A stretch of DNA of 64,000 nt from Lithospermum erythrorhizon (GCA_019722365.1 JADFUC010000604.1:186001-250000); one strand, 5' to 3'. Counted from the first letter of the stretch, positions 1-11,039 are shown. The notes: a model not told the origin generated them from the sequence alone. Made by a program: numbers and translations.

Positions 1-22
1 AGAAATTGGGATGGAGAGAGTA
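1..22. mobile_element. Right end of a Stowaway-type MITE cut by the window edge
   Basis: The window opens with the terminal inverted repeat of a small MITE (TTGGGATGGAGAGAG followed by TA). It matches the right end of the complete element at 2531-2699. The TA at 21-22 would be one copy of the target duplication. The rest of the element lies outside the window. Confidence 0.5.
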
Positions 23-203
23 CAAATAACGGTTATATAAATTTCTAACTAATGTAATAGTTAGAGTGAGTGATTCAAAAAAAATAAATATATCTACATG
101 AGGGTTAGATCTGTGAAGCCTCCTCGCGAGAAACTTGGAATTCAAATATAAAACAGGCTATTAATACGTCAACATCCGTATCGTGTTGGCCATGCTTGAC
201 TAC

Positions 204-345
204 CTAATATTCGATATTTTTGTGATCTAAGATTAATCTCAATAGTGGTTTGCTAATGTTCAATATTGTACATCAATGGGCAATAAATATATATCATTTG
301 ACGACATAACTTTGTTCCTTGCTTTTATGTTTGTAGTAATCGAGA
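204..345 (-). repeat. Block shared with intron 2 of the intact AGP gene
   Basis: This stretch aligns by eye with 15288-15430, which lies in intron 2 of the AGP gene at 15037-21919. Shared words include GTGGTTTGCTAATG, CGACATAAC, TTGTTCCTTGCTT and TTTTATGTTTGTA. It ties the partial locus at 486-1271 to the AGP family and suggests that this block is intronic here too. The matching last exon would lie to the left of the window, beyond the MITE at position 1. Confidence 0.6.
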
Positions 346-485
346 GCTATTTACTTGACCACATCCATCTATACTCTAGAGCTAACAAACCAACACTGAA
401 AAAAAAATCATTAAAAGAACATCCGTCTCCATAAACATGTACGGTAGTAATGAAACGAGTAAATATTCAATAATACATAACTTAC

Positions 486-1271
486 ATCCTTAACTTGATC
501 CAAAGATTGGTTTGCAGCTTCCTTCAGTGGTTCGTAGTTATGTTCCTTCCCTTCCTCTTGTTTTGGAACTTCCTTCCCAGGAAGTGCGTATTTATATTCA
601 TTCCCTTCCCCCACCGACTGTCGATAACCTTTTACCGCTTTTCCTGCCTTACCAAAAATACCAACAACACCAACCTAATAAATTGGACACAAGACAATGG
701 TAATTTTGATTAAATAAGCTATCACCTGAGTATAATTTAATTGTAGATATGGTTTCAATAATTGTGGTGAAGTTGTATATTGAAGGGTAATGAAGTAAAT
801 TACTTAGTCAAACCAATTTATAAATTGAAGCAAAAAAAATTGAAAAAAAATTTAGAATTTGTAACTTTTTCCAACTTATAAGTTACACTTTGGAAATATT
901 TTTTGACAAAAAATAAGCTTCGCCCAACACCCTCATAATACAATAATAAGTAACCACAAATAAGAAGCCAAGGTTAAAATCTTTAGATGCATATTTGAAA
1001 GGTTTCGATGAAATTTAGCCTAATTCAATAAAGGGCATTTTATAATTTAGTGATGAAGTAACTTCAGGGAGGCTAACTTATACAAATTTTTGAAAATTAT
1101 ATTTTTATTATTAAAAAATAGAATTTTACCATTCATTTATTTAAAAATTAAGTTGTTCGCCCCCTAATTTTTAATGTATAATGATGTCCAGACCTGAGCC
1201 TGAGCTTCAGACATAATGGTGGCGATCACAATGCATGCTAGTGCTAATACAAGCATATGTTTTAGATCCAT
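486..1271 (-). CDS. Partial AGP-like gene: signal-peptide exon and a possible second exon
   Basis: Exon 1 (1194-1271) encodes a 26-residue signal peptide, MDLKHMLVLALACIVIATIM then SEAQAQ, ending at a GT donor in phase 0. It closely resembles the signal peptide of the AGP gene at 21919 (MDRKNVLVLALACIVVATV). A possible second exon is 486-617: it opens after CAG, stays in phase 0 for 44 codons and ends at GTAAGT. It encodes a hydrophilic Lys/Glu segment (GKEVPKQEEGKEHNYEP), not a Pro/Ala/Ser/Thr-rich AGP domain. Either the gene is a divergent or chimeric family member, or this exon is wrong. Any GPI-signal exon would lie outside the window. A TATA box and shared upstream DNA support exon 1 strongly; exon 2 rests only on splice signals and phase. 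Confidence 0.5.
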
Positions 1272-1373
1272 GTTTTTCTAAAGAAATTAAAGAAAAGGAA
1301 GAAAACGAAGGGAGAAATTGAGAGGGAAGGGAGAGATTGAAGTAGTGAAGTGTACGTGAAGATGGAGTAGGGG

Positions 1374-1381
1374 CTATATAA
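1374..1381 (-). promoter_or_regulatory. TATA box of the partial AGP-like gene
   Basis: On the minus strand TTATATAG lies about 100 bp upstream of the ATG at 1271. The placement matches the TATA-like site of the paralogue at 22001-22006. The block GGATCCCTGGCCAATTAATG just upstream is shared with the other AGP-related loci in the window. Confidence 0.5.
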
Positions 1382-1462
1382 TTAAGGGGTGCGACAGCTA
1401 GCTGAGTTCCTCTAGTTATCCGTGTGGATCCCTGGCCAATTAATGAAACTAACAATAATTTT

Positions 1463-2422
1463 TGATTAATCTATATTTGTTATGTATTTTATAAAGTTTA
1501 TTAAACTTAAATTGATATATTCAATATTTCATAAGTTTTTATTGTTTAATTGATAAATATGTGTTATTTATGATCTTTGTATTTTATAGTAATATTTGTT
1601 GAAAGCTGTGGATTTTCGGACAAATTAAAGAAAAATAAATAAATTAAAAAAATCTGAAATAATTAATACGAAGGCGGGCCTGGATCATTAATTAAATATG
1701 CCAAATGACCTAATATGAACATATAAAGGGAGGTAGTATGCAATTACCTCGAAGAGAATTACCTCGGAGAGAGCCGAAGTGGCGGAACGGCCTTTAACAC
1801 TCCTTTTAATTATGTTTTTAATTGTGTTTTAATTCAAAACTTATCGGGGATTAATGTAGTTAATTACTTTTGAATGTTTTTTATTTATTTATCTTTATAT
1901 TTCAGTTATATCAATTCTTATATATTCATTGTCCATAATTTTATCTGAATATTATGATTAAGCCATCACCCGAATGGAAATTCATAATAGATCACTTGAA
2001 TAATTGAATAGGAGATTGTGATAAGTATACAATCAAATATTTGGTCCAATAGATTTTCTTGAGCTTCAGGTTCTTATTCTAATTAATTTCGCTAGTGACA
2101 TAAGATATTAATTAAAGTGGAAACACTAGCTGAGCCCGCAAACCAAACGGTATACCGAGCTTTAGATAAAATCGAACCCAGAAATGGCATTAATTTAGAT
2201 GGTGGATATTTGATGAAATCTTTTCCCTAACAAACCAAAAATATACATTTAATTGTTACTTCTTGCATTTAGTTTTGATTGCTAAAATTCAATTTATTTT
2301 ATATTAGCTCTAGTATAGTTTAACTAGTTTACTCAAATTAAAATAATGAAGCTACATAGTTAGGCCTTCTTTATCTTACTTATACGATTCGTGCACCCAC
2401 AAGGTTAAATTATAAGTCATCA
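1463..2422. mobile_element. 960-bp TG...CA insertion (probable solo LTR) in AGP upstream DNA
   Basis: The upstream DNA of this locus is split compared with the paralogous copies at 10083-10520 and 22045-22170. There, the AATGAAAC...CAATAATTTTCTATGG block runs without interruption. The extra segment begins TGATTAATC and ends AAGTCATCA, and is flanked by ATTTT at 1458-1462 and 2423-2427. TG...CA ends with a 5-bp duplication are typical of an LTR. No coding sequence was seen inside. The insertion is inferred from paralogue comparison as well as from its ends. ATTTT alone could match by chance in AT-rich DNA. Confidence 0.5.
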
Positions 2423-2528
2423 ATTTTCTATAGCAATTGACGGAAAAGTTGCATATTTTTTTAGTCTTCAATGTCAGTCTAAGGTTTTTATTATCTTGTG
2501 TTCCTATCAAGATGTTCTTTAATACTAC

Positions 2529-2701
2529 TACTCCCTCCATCCCATTTTGTTTGTCTCATTTACTTTTGCATGAAAGTTTAGGATGATTTAAATTCATTTG
2601 ACATTATTAAATCCCCCTCCAAAAATTTGAATTAAAAAGGAACCTATTTTGAAATTGCCAAAAGAAGAAAATGGGACAAACAAATTGGGATGGAGGGAGT
2701 A
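2529..2701. mobile_element. Stowaway-type MITE
   Basis: A 169-bp element (2531-2699) is bounded by TA at 2529-2530 and 2700-2701. Its ends are an inverted repeat of about 30 bp: CTCCCTCCATCCCATTTTGT on the left and the reverse complement of AAATTGGGATGGAGGGAG on the right. The length, termini and TA duplication fit Tc1/mariner-related Stowaway MITEs. Confidence 0.85.
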
Positions 2702-3329
2702 GTATTATCTTTTCAGTTTGGCTTTGTTGGAACATTCACACCAATTTAATCATAATTTTTTCCTAAAATCAACTCCTTATACCATTTTATTAAATTTATG
2801 AGCTACTTTTTAACATAAAAAATAGATTTCCTAAACTACACCTCTCAAATATTAAAAATATTAAAACTATATGAGAGAGAAAAGGGATTGTTTGAAATGG
2901 ATAAGAGAGAAAGAATAATATATTGTTGAGAAAAAGTGGTATATGGTTGGTGGAAGTATACACCAAATGAGAGAAAATATGAGGAGTGGGTTTGGGTAAG
3001 AAAAATTTTAGGTAATATGATTTTTTTTTTTTTTTAAATTCAACTTTGTTTTCCACAAATTTGAAGGTAGGAGCAATTTAAGTAGTGCGATGAGTGCTCT
3101 TATACTATTATGTATGTTTTCAGATTATTCCTATCTCTCACTGGTTGTTAAACTTGATATCATTTTTTTCTCACGAGGACTAATTCGAAATTTCACATAT
3201 TTAAAATCATTTTTATAAAAACTTAAAAGATGAACATATTTTAACAATACTAGACATTAATTAAAAATAAATAAAATAAAATCCGTCCATACTCCCCATT
3301 ATCCTCCTAAGACTTAGAGGGTGTGATAG
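2702..3329. other. No gene; distal AGP upstream DNA with a further probable insertion
   Basis: No coding region was recognised. The stretch near 3120-3165 (GATTATTCC...GTTAAACTTGATATC) resembles 10585-10635 beside the tandem array. The duplicated AGP block therefore probably extends to about 3165, with the intervening 2735-3105 a later insertion. A T-rich run lies at 3021-3036. Confidence 0.4.
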
Positions 3330-4132
3330 TGTTAGAAAAATGTATTGAATCCATTGTTGAAAGATTAAAGGAGATCGGGTAATGCATTTATTACTCGGCG
3401 ATATAGCATTGGAATCCTACATAATTACTAGACTAATTCGTGGTACCTCAAATTAATATAATAATCAGATTTCGTCCAGGATGATAAACTACTTCCGGAT
3501 TGATAATCCTATACTAATTCAGATATGACAAACAAAAAGAAAGCAATAAACGAGACAAGATTTACCTGGTTCACCATCAATGTGAGATCTAATGCGACTG
3601 CTTTGTAGATCACTAATAATTTCGGGAAGAATCGGTGGAGACTCAAGAACCTTGACCCTATTCTCTCAATTAGATGTTTTCTTACAAATTCAAAACTGTA
3701 ATTACAAACTTCACAAACAAATCTCTCAAAGATTATTTCTTATGATTTTAATATTTCAGTACAATAATAATCAACCAAAGGGCCCTATTGCTTGAGCTTC
3801 TAGTCTAATAGTTATCATCCCAAAACCTATTATGAGAGGTCTTAGGTTCGATCCACGAGAGGGTCTTATAAAACATTCTCCCTACGAGAAGAAAAAAAAA
3901 ACCAAGAGACCCCTATTTATAGACTACAAGAGATACTAGGTCTAAACCTAAAGCAAATAGGAAAATCGGGCTAAAAAGCCTCAAAACCGCCTCAAATAGG
4001 CTTCGTAACGCCCCAAAATGCAGCCGTTATGGGGGCAAAATCTTCTAGTGATTTTTCGCTCCAAATAGCCCCTCAAACGTCCCCTGCATTCCCCCTATTT
4101 TATGCGGCTAAAAATTTCTTCATTCTCCAACA
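3330..4132 (-). mobile_element. Ty1/Copia-type LTR, minus strand
   Basis: The segment runs from TGTTAGAAAAATG to TTCTCCAACA, giving TG...CA ends of about 800 bp. Read on the minus strand, it is preceded by CTTCAAGTGAGAGAT then TGTTGGAG, the purine-rich tract and start typical of a Copia 3' LTR. This makes it the 3' LTR of a minus-strand element whose internal part continues to the right and is then broken. A tRNA-derived SINE sits within it (3790-3899). Confidence 0.6.
3773..3917 (+). mobile_element. tRNA-derived SINE with target-site duplication
   Basis: The body is about 3790-3899. It has a polymerase III box A-like word TAGTCTAATAGTTA (3801-3814) and a box B GGTTCGATCC (3845-3854) at tRNA-like spacing, and ends in an A-rich tail. 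The flanks AACCAAAGGGCCCTATT (3773-3789) and AACCAAGAGACCCCTATT (3900-3917) form an imperfect duplication of 17-18 bp. Internal promoter, A tail and long duplication together are diagnostic of a SINE. Confidence 0.75.
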
Positions 4133-4500
4133 ATCTCTCACTTGAAGATATTTTTCGCACCTTGTTTTCTCCATCAGTCTTGAATATGTAGCATTATCTG
4201 AGTTCGTCGTCCTCGAACTCTCCCTTTGGTAGACAACCGGTGTCTTCTTCCTTGATCAAAAGGTATCATTTGAATGTCACCAACTTAGCTATCGAAGTAT
4301 AAGCTAAAACCATTGCCTATTTGGACTTTTCCACGTTCAAATCAACAACATGTTCTTTTCTTACTTCTGAAACCTTCTTGATCTTCTTCCCAAGTGTCTT
4401 GGAAATCCTCCAAACTTTATTGATCATCAATGAATCTCTCTTCTCTTTCTTGGCCTTGGCCTCCCACTTAATCCATTCATTGATATTCAGTGTTTGATCA
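4133..4500 (-). mobile_element. Internal tail of the minus-strand Copia element
   Basis: This lies directly upstream, on the minus strand, of the LTR at 3330-4132. It begins with the purine-rich tract. Read on the minus strand it has a partly open, Lys-rich stretch (for example NEWIKWEAKAKKEKRD) with several stops. No reverse transcriptase or RNase H motif was found. It stops where the Gypsy-like sequence begins at 4501. Confidence 0.35.
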
Positions 4501-7500
4501 TGTAATAACCCGTTCCGTACTAATATTATTGTAATAGTATACTAGTTGCTCGGTGGAGTATTTCGAGGAGAAATCAAAATTTCGAAGTTGAATAGTTGAA
4601 AATACAACGAATCGGTCGGTTGGTAGTACATTTCGGTATTTAGAATTTTAAAGTTGTAATCGAATGGTAATGATATTAGTTGGGTGGTAATATAAATGTT
4701 AATGTTTGGAAGTTGGTTGTCGAGATAAGTTAAAACGAGAAGTATCGATTGAATTAAAACGATCGGGGTTTCACACATAAAACTATTGGGCCAACCCATT
4801 AAACCCATAAACCAACCCAAGGCCCAAAACACAAAAACCCACTTCTTCTTCTTCTTTCTTCACGCGGCCCGACGGTACACTCTCCCTCCCGGCCCCGATT
4901 TTTCTTCGATTTCTCTTCCATCTACTAAGCTTTGGACCTCACAAATTTTTTGGAGAGCTTCCCACCATCATCCTCTTAAGTTCAAAGGTAAAAGGTCCGA
5001 TCTTGTTGAGTATTTTGTGAGTTCGGTCGGAGTTAACTTTTGTATTTTGATTTTTATTGCTATAAACGATTCTTGGGCTTTAAATTAGTTGTTCTTGAGT
5101 TGAAGTTAAGCTTTTGGATGAGTAATTCGTGGTGTTTTAGGGACGTTGACTTTTTGGGGATTTAGTTTGACTTCGGCTTTTGTGGGTTATTATTGCATAT
5201 AATTATTATCTAGGCTTAGATTATAGTATAAGAGATGATAATAATCGATTTTTGGGGTAGAAAGTGTTGTTATAGTTGAGTTGACTTTTGAGTTGACTTT
5301 GGGTTGACTTTTTCTAAAACGTGGTTGAGAGTATAAATATGTTATTGGACCTTTATTGTGATTGTTTTGAGGTGGAAATTATGATTTATAAGTTGTTGGA
5401 GGAATATATGTTGAAATTAGTTTTATTAGATTTTGAGTAGTAAACGGGCTTTGGGATTTGAGGTTGTTAGAAATGGGTTTGATTAGTTGGAAAAGTGATA
5501 TATTGGGTTGATTGAAATTGGTTGAAAATGTTAGTATTTTGGTTAAGGTGTTGACCGATTATGGGATTTAGTCGGGATAGTTGAAATTCGTCATTTTAAT
5601 AGTCTTTGAAACATAATTAGCAATCTATACTTAAGTTGTTAATTTGTAACTAAAATGGGTTGAAAAGTCAGAAATTTAATTAAGATAAGGGTTAAAATTG
5701 TTGCGAGTAGTAATTATAATTTCGGGTGTTTTGATTAGACGCGGAACGTGGGAAAGGCACTTGGATCGATTAGGCGGGACGTTTCTTATTGCTAACCAAG
5801 GTGAGTACTTATCTCACGGGTGCTACTTTACGTACTTACTTTAAATTGTGTGATACATGTCATTGTGGTATGATTATGTGAGAATAGCATACATGTGATT
5901 GTTGTATGATTATATGTGATTCATTTGTGTGAGCCATGATATGATTATGTGATTGTATTTTTGTGGCGTTGAAGATTGGCTTGAGGTAAGTAATAGCTTG
6001 GACTCTCAACTTATATTTCTGATTTCTGTGGCCTTGTCGGCACTTTTGTATTTCTGTGGCCTTGTCGGCACTATTGTATTTCTGTGGCCTTGTCGGCAGT
6101 TGTGATTGCTTTATGATGGTGAGATGTTTTAGCGTGTGCCTTGATATTGTTTGGGAGTAGAGTAGTGAAGTTGTTGGGAGGTGTTTTGTTGGGTGTGCGT
6201 GACTTTGAGTGACTTGAGTATTAGGATATGACCTATAGTTGGGACTGATTAGGGGTTAGAGTGACTCTCCTTCCTTCGGGATATGTAGCGCTAATAGCCT
6301 TATACTACGGTATAAGAGCTGTATGACTCTTTATGATCACTTTATTGTATGCATTGTCGGTGTGGCCTCATACTTAGTGTATAAGTACGGTTTGGCCTTA
6401 TACTTCGGTATAATAGAGGTATGAGTCTTTATGATCACTTTGCTGTGTTCATTGGCCTTATACTTAGTGTATAAGTGCGGTTTGGTGTATACTTCGGTAT
6501 AAGAGCGGGGTATGACTTCTCTATGATCACTTTCTTTGTGTGTGCATTACTCGGTGTGGCCCTTTCTACGGTATAAGTGCGGTTGGCCTGCCGGTATAAG
6601 AGGCGGTGTTATTAGCGATTGGTCCATTCACGTAGGTAGGCGGATTGAGCATGCGCATTAGAGGTTGTGAGGTATCGTTCGCGGAATGTGAGATAGATGA
6701 TTTGATGACTAAAGTTATAGTCGTTGTTGAGTCTGTGTTGATTTTGATACGGGTGATGGTGTGCCTTATTGAGACTTTGTATTATATCTTGACATGTTGT
6801 TTAAATTTTCTATGGTGTTGTATGATCTGTTTTATGACTTATTTATTGGTTATGGATATTGTGCTGATTATACTAGATGTTGCCTTGATGAAATTATGTC
6901 GAATTAGGTTTGGTTGATTATTAATAATATTATGAGATTTTCTTGTGGATCCTAGATTGGTATTAATGTTTACATACTTCCTTTAAGGTTAAAAGTTGAG
7001 TTAGTTAATGGTTAGGAGATAACTTTTTGAATGGGAGCATTAGGTATAAAGAAGAAATATAAACCGGCGTTTATGCTAATCTATAGATGATGTTGATGAT
7101 ATTTTATATATAATGGAAAGTTTAGTTCAAAGCGTGTTGAGTATATAGGTTATTATCTCACCCACGACGTTGATACCATTGAGGTGAATAAGTTCCGTAG
7201 ACTAAATGAAGAATTTGGTGAGATAATTCCGTACTTAAGTTATCTTGATTAAGATATACGTTGCTCAGTTGTATTAAGATAATAAAACGATTTGGAGGTT
7301 CTTATGATAAACATTCAGATGTCATAGGAGGTGTATGACTATAATTGGGAGTGGCACTTCAATTGAACTAAAGATAATTGGATTTGAGTTGTGAAATGTT
7401 GAGTTGTGGTATGTTTGAGTTGTATATGATAATAAAGGGAATTAGTTATATGAGGAAAGATAACAAATAGAGATATCTCTCTTGTAGGTCAAAGGTGTAT

Positions 7501-8056
7501 TGTGAGTAAGAGTCGTTGACGTGGTGTGAATTTAGCCGATTGTTAGTTGGAAAGCCATTAAGGAAAGATTTATAATGTGGTGAGTAGCATATAAAATATA
7601 ACTCTTGAGGCATATAGTCTTTAAATAGGTAAGGGACTTAAATTATTCTTGTTTGTACGATAAGGTGGGTTAACCACGTGACCTATTTGTATTCAGCACA
7701 AACCACCAGGCCGACTCACTTATTTCCCCCTATGGGCGGGCGTTTTATGCCTAGGTTGTTGCGGGATGACCGAGATGCATTGGCCGAGTAGCTGCGTACC
7801 CGCGGAGGTGGCGATGGTGGCTTGAAGACCTCAACAGTCATACTTTTATCTTCTTTGGAGTTTTGTTGTACGTAATAATTATTGTCGTCTCGAGTTGTAA
7901 AACCCGTTGTTTGATGTTATATTTATATTATTACTTTTTCGATTGTTGTGAGTGTTAGTTGGTTCGCTCGATGAATGACGAGGTTATTGTTTGTTTATCA
8001 TGTTAAATGAAGTCATTTTTTATCGTTATCCATCGTTAGTGACTCGATTATTCAGG
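4501..8056 (+). mobile_element. Long Ty3/Gypsy-type LTR-like stretch, non-coding
   Basis: The sequence starts TGTAATAACCCG, a common opening for long plant Gypsy LTRs. It has a Pro/CTT-rich leader-like stretch near 4800-4990, then about 3 kb with no protein similarity that I can see. Short tandem repeats occur at 6023-6099 (three 28-bp copies of TTTCTGTGGCCTTGTCGGCA). An irregular array of TATACT-CGGTATAAG units occupies about 6295-6605. I see no primer-binding site, gag or pol, so a solo or truncated LTR is likely. The right border is uncertain because a Copia solo LTR begins at 8062. Confidence 0.4.
6023..6605. repeat. Short tandem repeats inside the Gypsy-like stretch
   Basis: Three copies of a 28-bp unit (TTTCTGTGGCCTTGTCGGCA plus spacer) lie at 6023-6099. 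About 200 bp later comes an irregular array in which TATACTTCGGTATAAG-type and TTTATGATCACTTT words recur four times (about 6295-6605). No spacer pattern or coding meaning was seen. Confidence 0.6.
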
Positions 8057-8061
8057 TTGAT

Positions 8062-9037
8062 TGTTAGAATCTAGTATGAATTTCATTTGTGATAAACACC
8101 AAATTCATACATCCCGGATCCTCAAAATGATATAAATTTAATCTAAAACACATAATTAACAATTATGAATAACAGAGCACTTACAGTGATGCCAGCGGAA
8201 GCCTATCAACACATTCTTTCACGAAGCCTCCTTTGAATTCCAAATTTGAGCACTTCAAATGTAGTGCCTCTAGTTGGTTGCACACCAGGAGAGGTTGAAT
8301 CCTACATTTGTGTTTGCTAGAACATGGGTTGATTTGGATGAAAAATCAAGAGAAGAATTTTCAATTCTTTCTTGATATTTTCGGCCAAATGGAGGGAAAT
8401 GGAGGCTTTTGTTTTCATTTCATTTCATGAAATGAAAAACTTATGTTGAAAACCTAATAGGTTTGATTATATATGTCAAACCTAAAAGCCCAACCGAATA
8501 GTTAATGAGCCAGCCCGTTAAATTTAATTAAACCGTTAAGTAAAATCAAATACTAACAAGTTGTTAATAGTAACTAACAAGTTACTAACGAGCTCAACTA
8601 ACTATCGAATTAATTCAATTGACTAATTAATTAATTCGGGTTCATCCAATTTCTATTTTACATTATCAATGTAAAATCCCAATTGAGAATATTCGTTGAT
8701 TACAATCAACTCTCAATTTAGCAAATGTAGTTTAATTTCATACATGAAATATAATCCAACGTCACTGTATGTGTGTGACCTTCTAGGCTCAGATAATAGT
8801 AAGTTGTATAATAATAATAATTGACCAATTACTATTATTATAACGATTAATGAGTAAGATCTAGCAATCGCTCATAACCCCTTAAATTATCATGAGAACC
8901 CAAACTAGTAATATACAATTACTAAGGTGAACACTAAGTTCCAGTAATCACATTTAACCAACCCGGTAAATTGCTACACAATTGTCGAAGCGAGGCACAA
9001 TAAAAGGGGAATCAATTCTCATTGATGATTTCCAACA
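8062..9037 (-). mobile_element. Solo Copia LTR (976 bp) with TTGAT duplication
   Basis: The element begins TGTTAGAATC and ends GATTTCCAACA in plus-strand reading. On the minus strand it starts TGTTGGAAATC, a common Copia LTR start. Both flanks carry TTGAT (8057-8061 and 9038-9042). No internal region is present, so it is a solo LTR, as produced by recombination between the two LTRs of a full element. Related sequence in the opposite orientation lies at 52996-54020, and shorter starts lie at 55847 and 56432. Confidence 0.8.
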
Positions 9038-9042
9038 TTGAT

Positions 9043-9720
9043 GGCAGTCCCAACCTCGAGGGAGCCCCGCTGGGGCAGAATTAGATTCTGATTAGAACAC
9101 CTTCTTTTCGGCTGGCATAATATTAGAGGTTGAGAGACCCTGCTTACCGTCTTTTCTTCGGCTTGCTAACCTAGATGATCCTTGACACACCGCTTTGGTT
9201 GCAACCTTATCTGATGCGATTTCGACCCTTAGCAACAACATGTGCTTTCGGTTCCAAGACTTACCGCAATGTAATTTCATAACCCTCAACATCAATTGAC
9301 TAAGCGAAATAAAATTACACATCGGTTTGGGCACATATCGACCTTCGTAATCTTCCATAGCAGGAACCATTTGATAACCTCAATCAACATCACCCATACC
9401 ACAAACATTAAAGAGTAAAATTGAAATCTACAAAGATGAATCTTACCCAAATCTCGGTAACATAATTTACCATTTATGCTACAATTACCCGATGATATGA
9501 TATGATGCTATAGAATCTAACACTTTAAGAAGTCAATCGAACTCACCTCAGTCATCGAAGAGCATCTTGGCGTTTACCACATTGATAGTCTCTTCTCTAC
9601 AATGCGCTTTTTAATGGCGGCGGCTTTCTTTGCCACAATTCCAGCATTCAAGCTAGCATGCGAATCTACCCTTGCTAGTCTTGTTCCCATGATTGTTCTT
9701 CCTACTTCCATCCCCCACCA
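9043..9720 (-). pseudogene. Degenerate Copia gag-protease fragment
   Basis: On the minus strand, 9720 to about 9550 encodes a retroviral-type zinc knuckle remnant (LECWNCGKKxxH). It is followed by a partly disrupted protease region. Then comes the GAG-pre-integrase region: GDVRL-like words, GRYVPKPMCNFISLSQL (about 9290-9345) and CGKSWNRKH, matching the Copia pattern VRYVPKLKRNLISLSQLD...GGSWKVTKG. Stops and frameshifts are frequent. Integrase and reverse transcriptase are absent; the sequence breaks off near the solo LTR. It may belong to the element with the LTR at 3330-4132, but I cannot show that. Confidence 0.65.
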
Positions 9721-10082
9721 AATAATGTAGGCCTTTTTGAATTCACCACACACCTAATTTCCTTTGAAATTTCCTCATCAAAATCGGCGACAACATCATA
9801 TTTTGCAATTTTTAAATTAGCATAGGCTTATTTAGTTATTTTTAAGTTCTTAGGAGTCAAACTGCATATATATTATATACTCCGCAATTCTCATATTATT
9901 GTATTATAGACATTTGTGAGCCTCTTGTATCTTAAGATACTCAATGACATATTCCGGTGTGAGTATCACGTATTTTAAGAATCTTCGATGGCGTATTTAG
10001 AGTGTAAGTATGTGTATCTTAAAATAAACGGAATTATTAAAATTAATAATATCATAAATGGAAGTATGTCGTTGAGGTGAAT
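9721..10082. other. No recognisable gene
   Basis: AT-rich sequence joins the Copia fragment to the tandem array. No coding region, LTR border or repeat was recognised. Confidence 0.5.
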
Positions 10083-10493
10083 ACACAAGAAGGTTCCTTT
10101 ATTTGCCATCCGTGTGGATCCCAGGCCAATTAATGAAACAAAACATACGGATAGACAATAATTTTCTATGGTAATCAATGGGAACACAAGAAGGTTTCTT
10201 TGTTGCCATCCGTGGCTGGATCCCCAGGCCCGTTAATGAAACGAAACATACCCGGATAGACCATAATTTTCTATGGTAATCAATGAGAACACAAGAAGGT
10301 TTCTTTATTTGCCATCAAAGTATTGAGTCCCAGGCCAATTAGTGAAACAAATCATACGGATAGACAATACTTTTCTATGGTAATCAATGGGAACACAAGA
10401 AGGTTCCTTTATTTGCCATCCGTGTGGATCCCAGGCCAATTAATGAAACAAAACATTCGGATAGACCATAATTTTCTATGGTAATCGATGGGA
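10083..10493. repeat. Four-copy tandem array of an AGP upstream segment
   Basis: Four units start at 10083, 10184, 10289 and 10393 with ACACAAGAAGGTTYCTTT. Each includes CCATCCGTGTGGATCCCAGG, CCAATTAATGAAAC and ATTTTCTATGGTAATCAATG. Periods are 101, 105 and 104 bp. The same words in the same order occur once upstream of the AGP gene (22045-22130) and, split by an insertion, upstream of the partial gene (about 1405-1462 and 2423-2470). The downstream AAGTTGCATATTTTG...GGCTTCAAT block is also shared. No AGP exon was found beside the array, so it marks a lost or truncated third copy. Confidence 0.85.
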
Positions 10494-10741
10494 AAGTTGC
10501 ATATTTTGTTTAAGGCTTCAATTTCATTCAAGATTTTTATTCGAGAATATCGTGTTTTTCATTTGGTCTCTCGATATTATTATATTTTTGGATTACCCCT
10601 ATTGATACTATTGTTTGCCGTTAAACTTAATATTTTGTTACTAATTGTTATATACAATTCGTAAAAAATCTCTATATGCAGTCGACAAAATTTTTAATGA
10701 CCTAGTAATTAAAAGAGTAGATTATTCATTTTTATTCCTTC

Positions 10742-11023
10742 TCAAGAATTATTTACTATATAAAAACCTGTTACGAAGTTCTGCAGTGGAGCCATTGAAA
10801 TCTTCATCCCCCTTGAACTCATGGAAACCATATCCGCCAACAAATCAGCAAAACTATTATTGTCCATAAAATCTAGAGTATGCAAAAATGAAATTTCCTT
10901 CGAATTAAGTTCCTTGTCAATGCTCCCCCTTGGAGATTTAGATTTTCTCTTGAAAGATCCATCCACATTCAATTTTATCAGACCTCTTTCTGGCTTAGAC
11001 AAAAAACAATTATTAATTGTCAC
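10742..11023 (-). pseudogene. RNase H-like domain remnant, probably from a LINE or related element
   Basis: A 93-residue open frame on the minus strand contains KPERGLIKLNVDGSFKRKSK. This resembles the start of the plant RVT_3/RNase H-like domain (typically P..GWIKLNTDGS). The acidic residue in the NVDGS motif is kept, but the later catalytic part is not recognisable, and the frame is much shorter than the usual domain of about 120 residues. Such domains occur in plant LINE polyproteins and in many free-standing host copies. It is most likely a dead fragment. Confidence 0.45.
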
Positions 11024-11039
11024 TGTATTAAATAATTAG

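Noticed and set aside
1772..1793. GCCGAAGTGGCGGAACGGCC resembles the 5' part of a tRNA-Leu
   Set aside because: No anticodon arm, T arm or acceptor partner follows; it lies inside the inferred 960-bp insertion.
6023..6099. 28-bp direct repeats as a CRISPR array
   Set aside because: The genome is eukaryotic, and the repeats are back to back without unique spacers.
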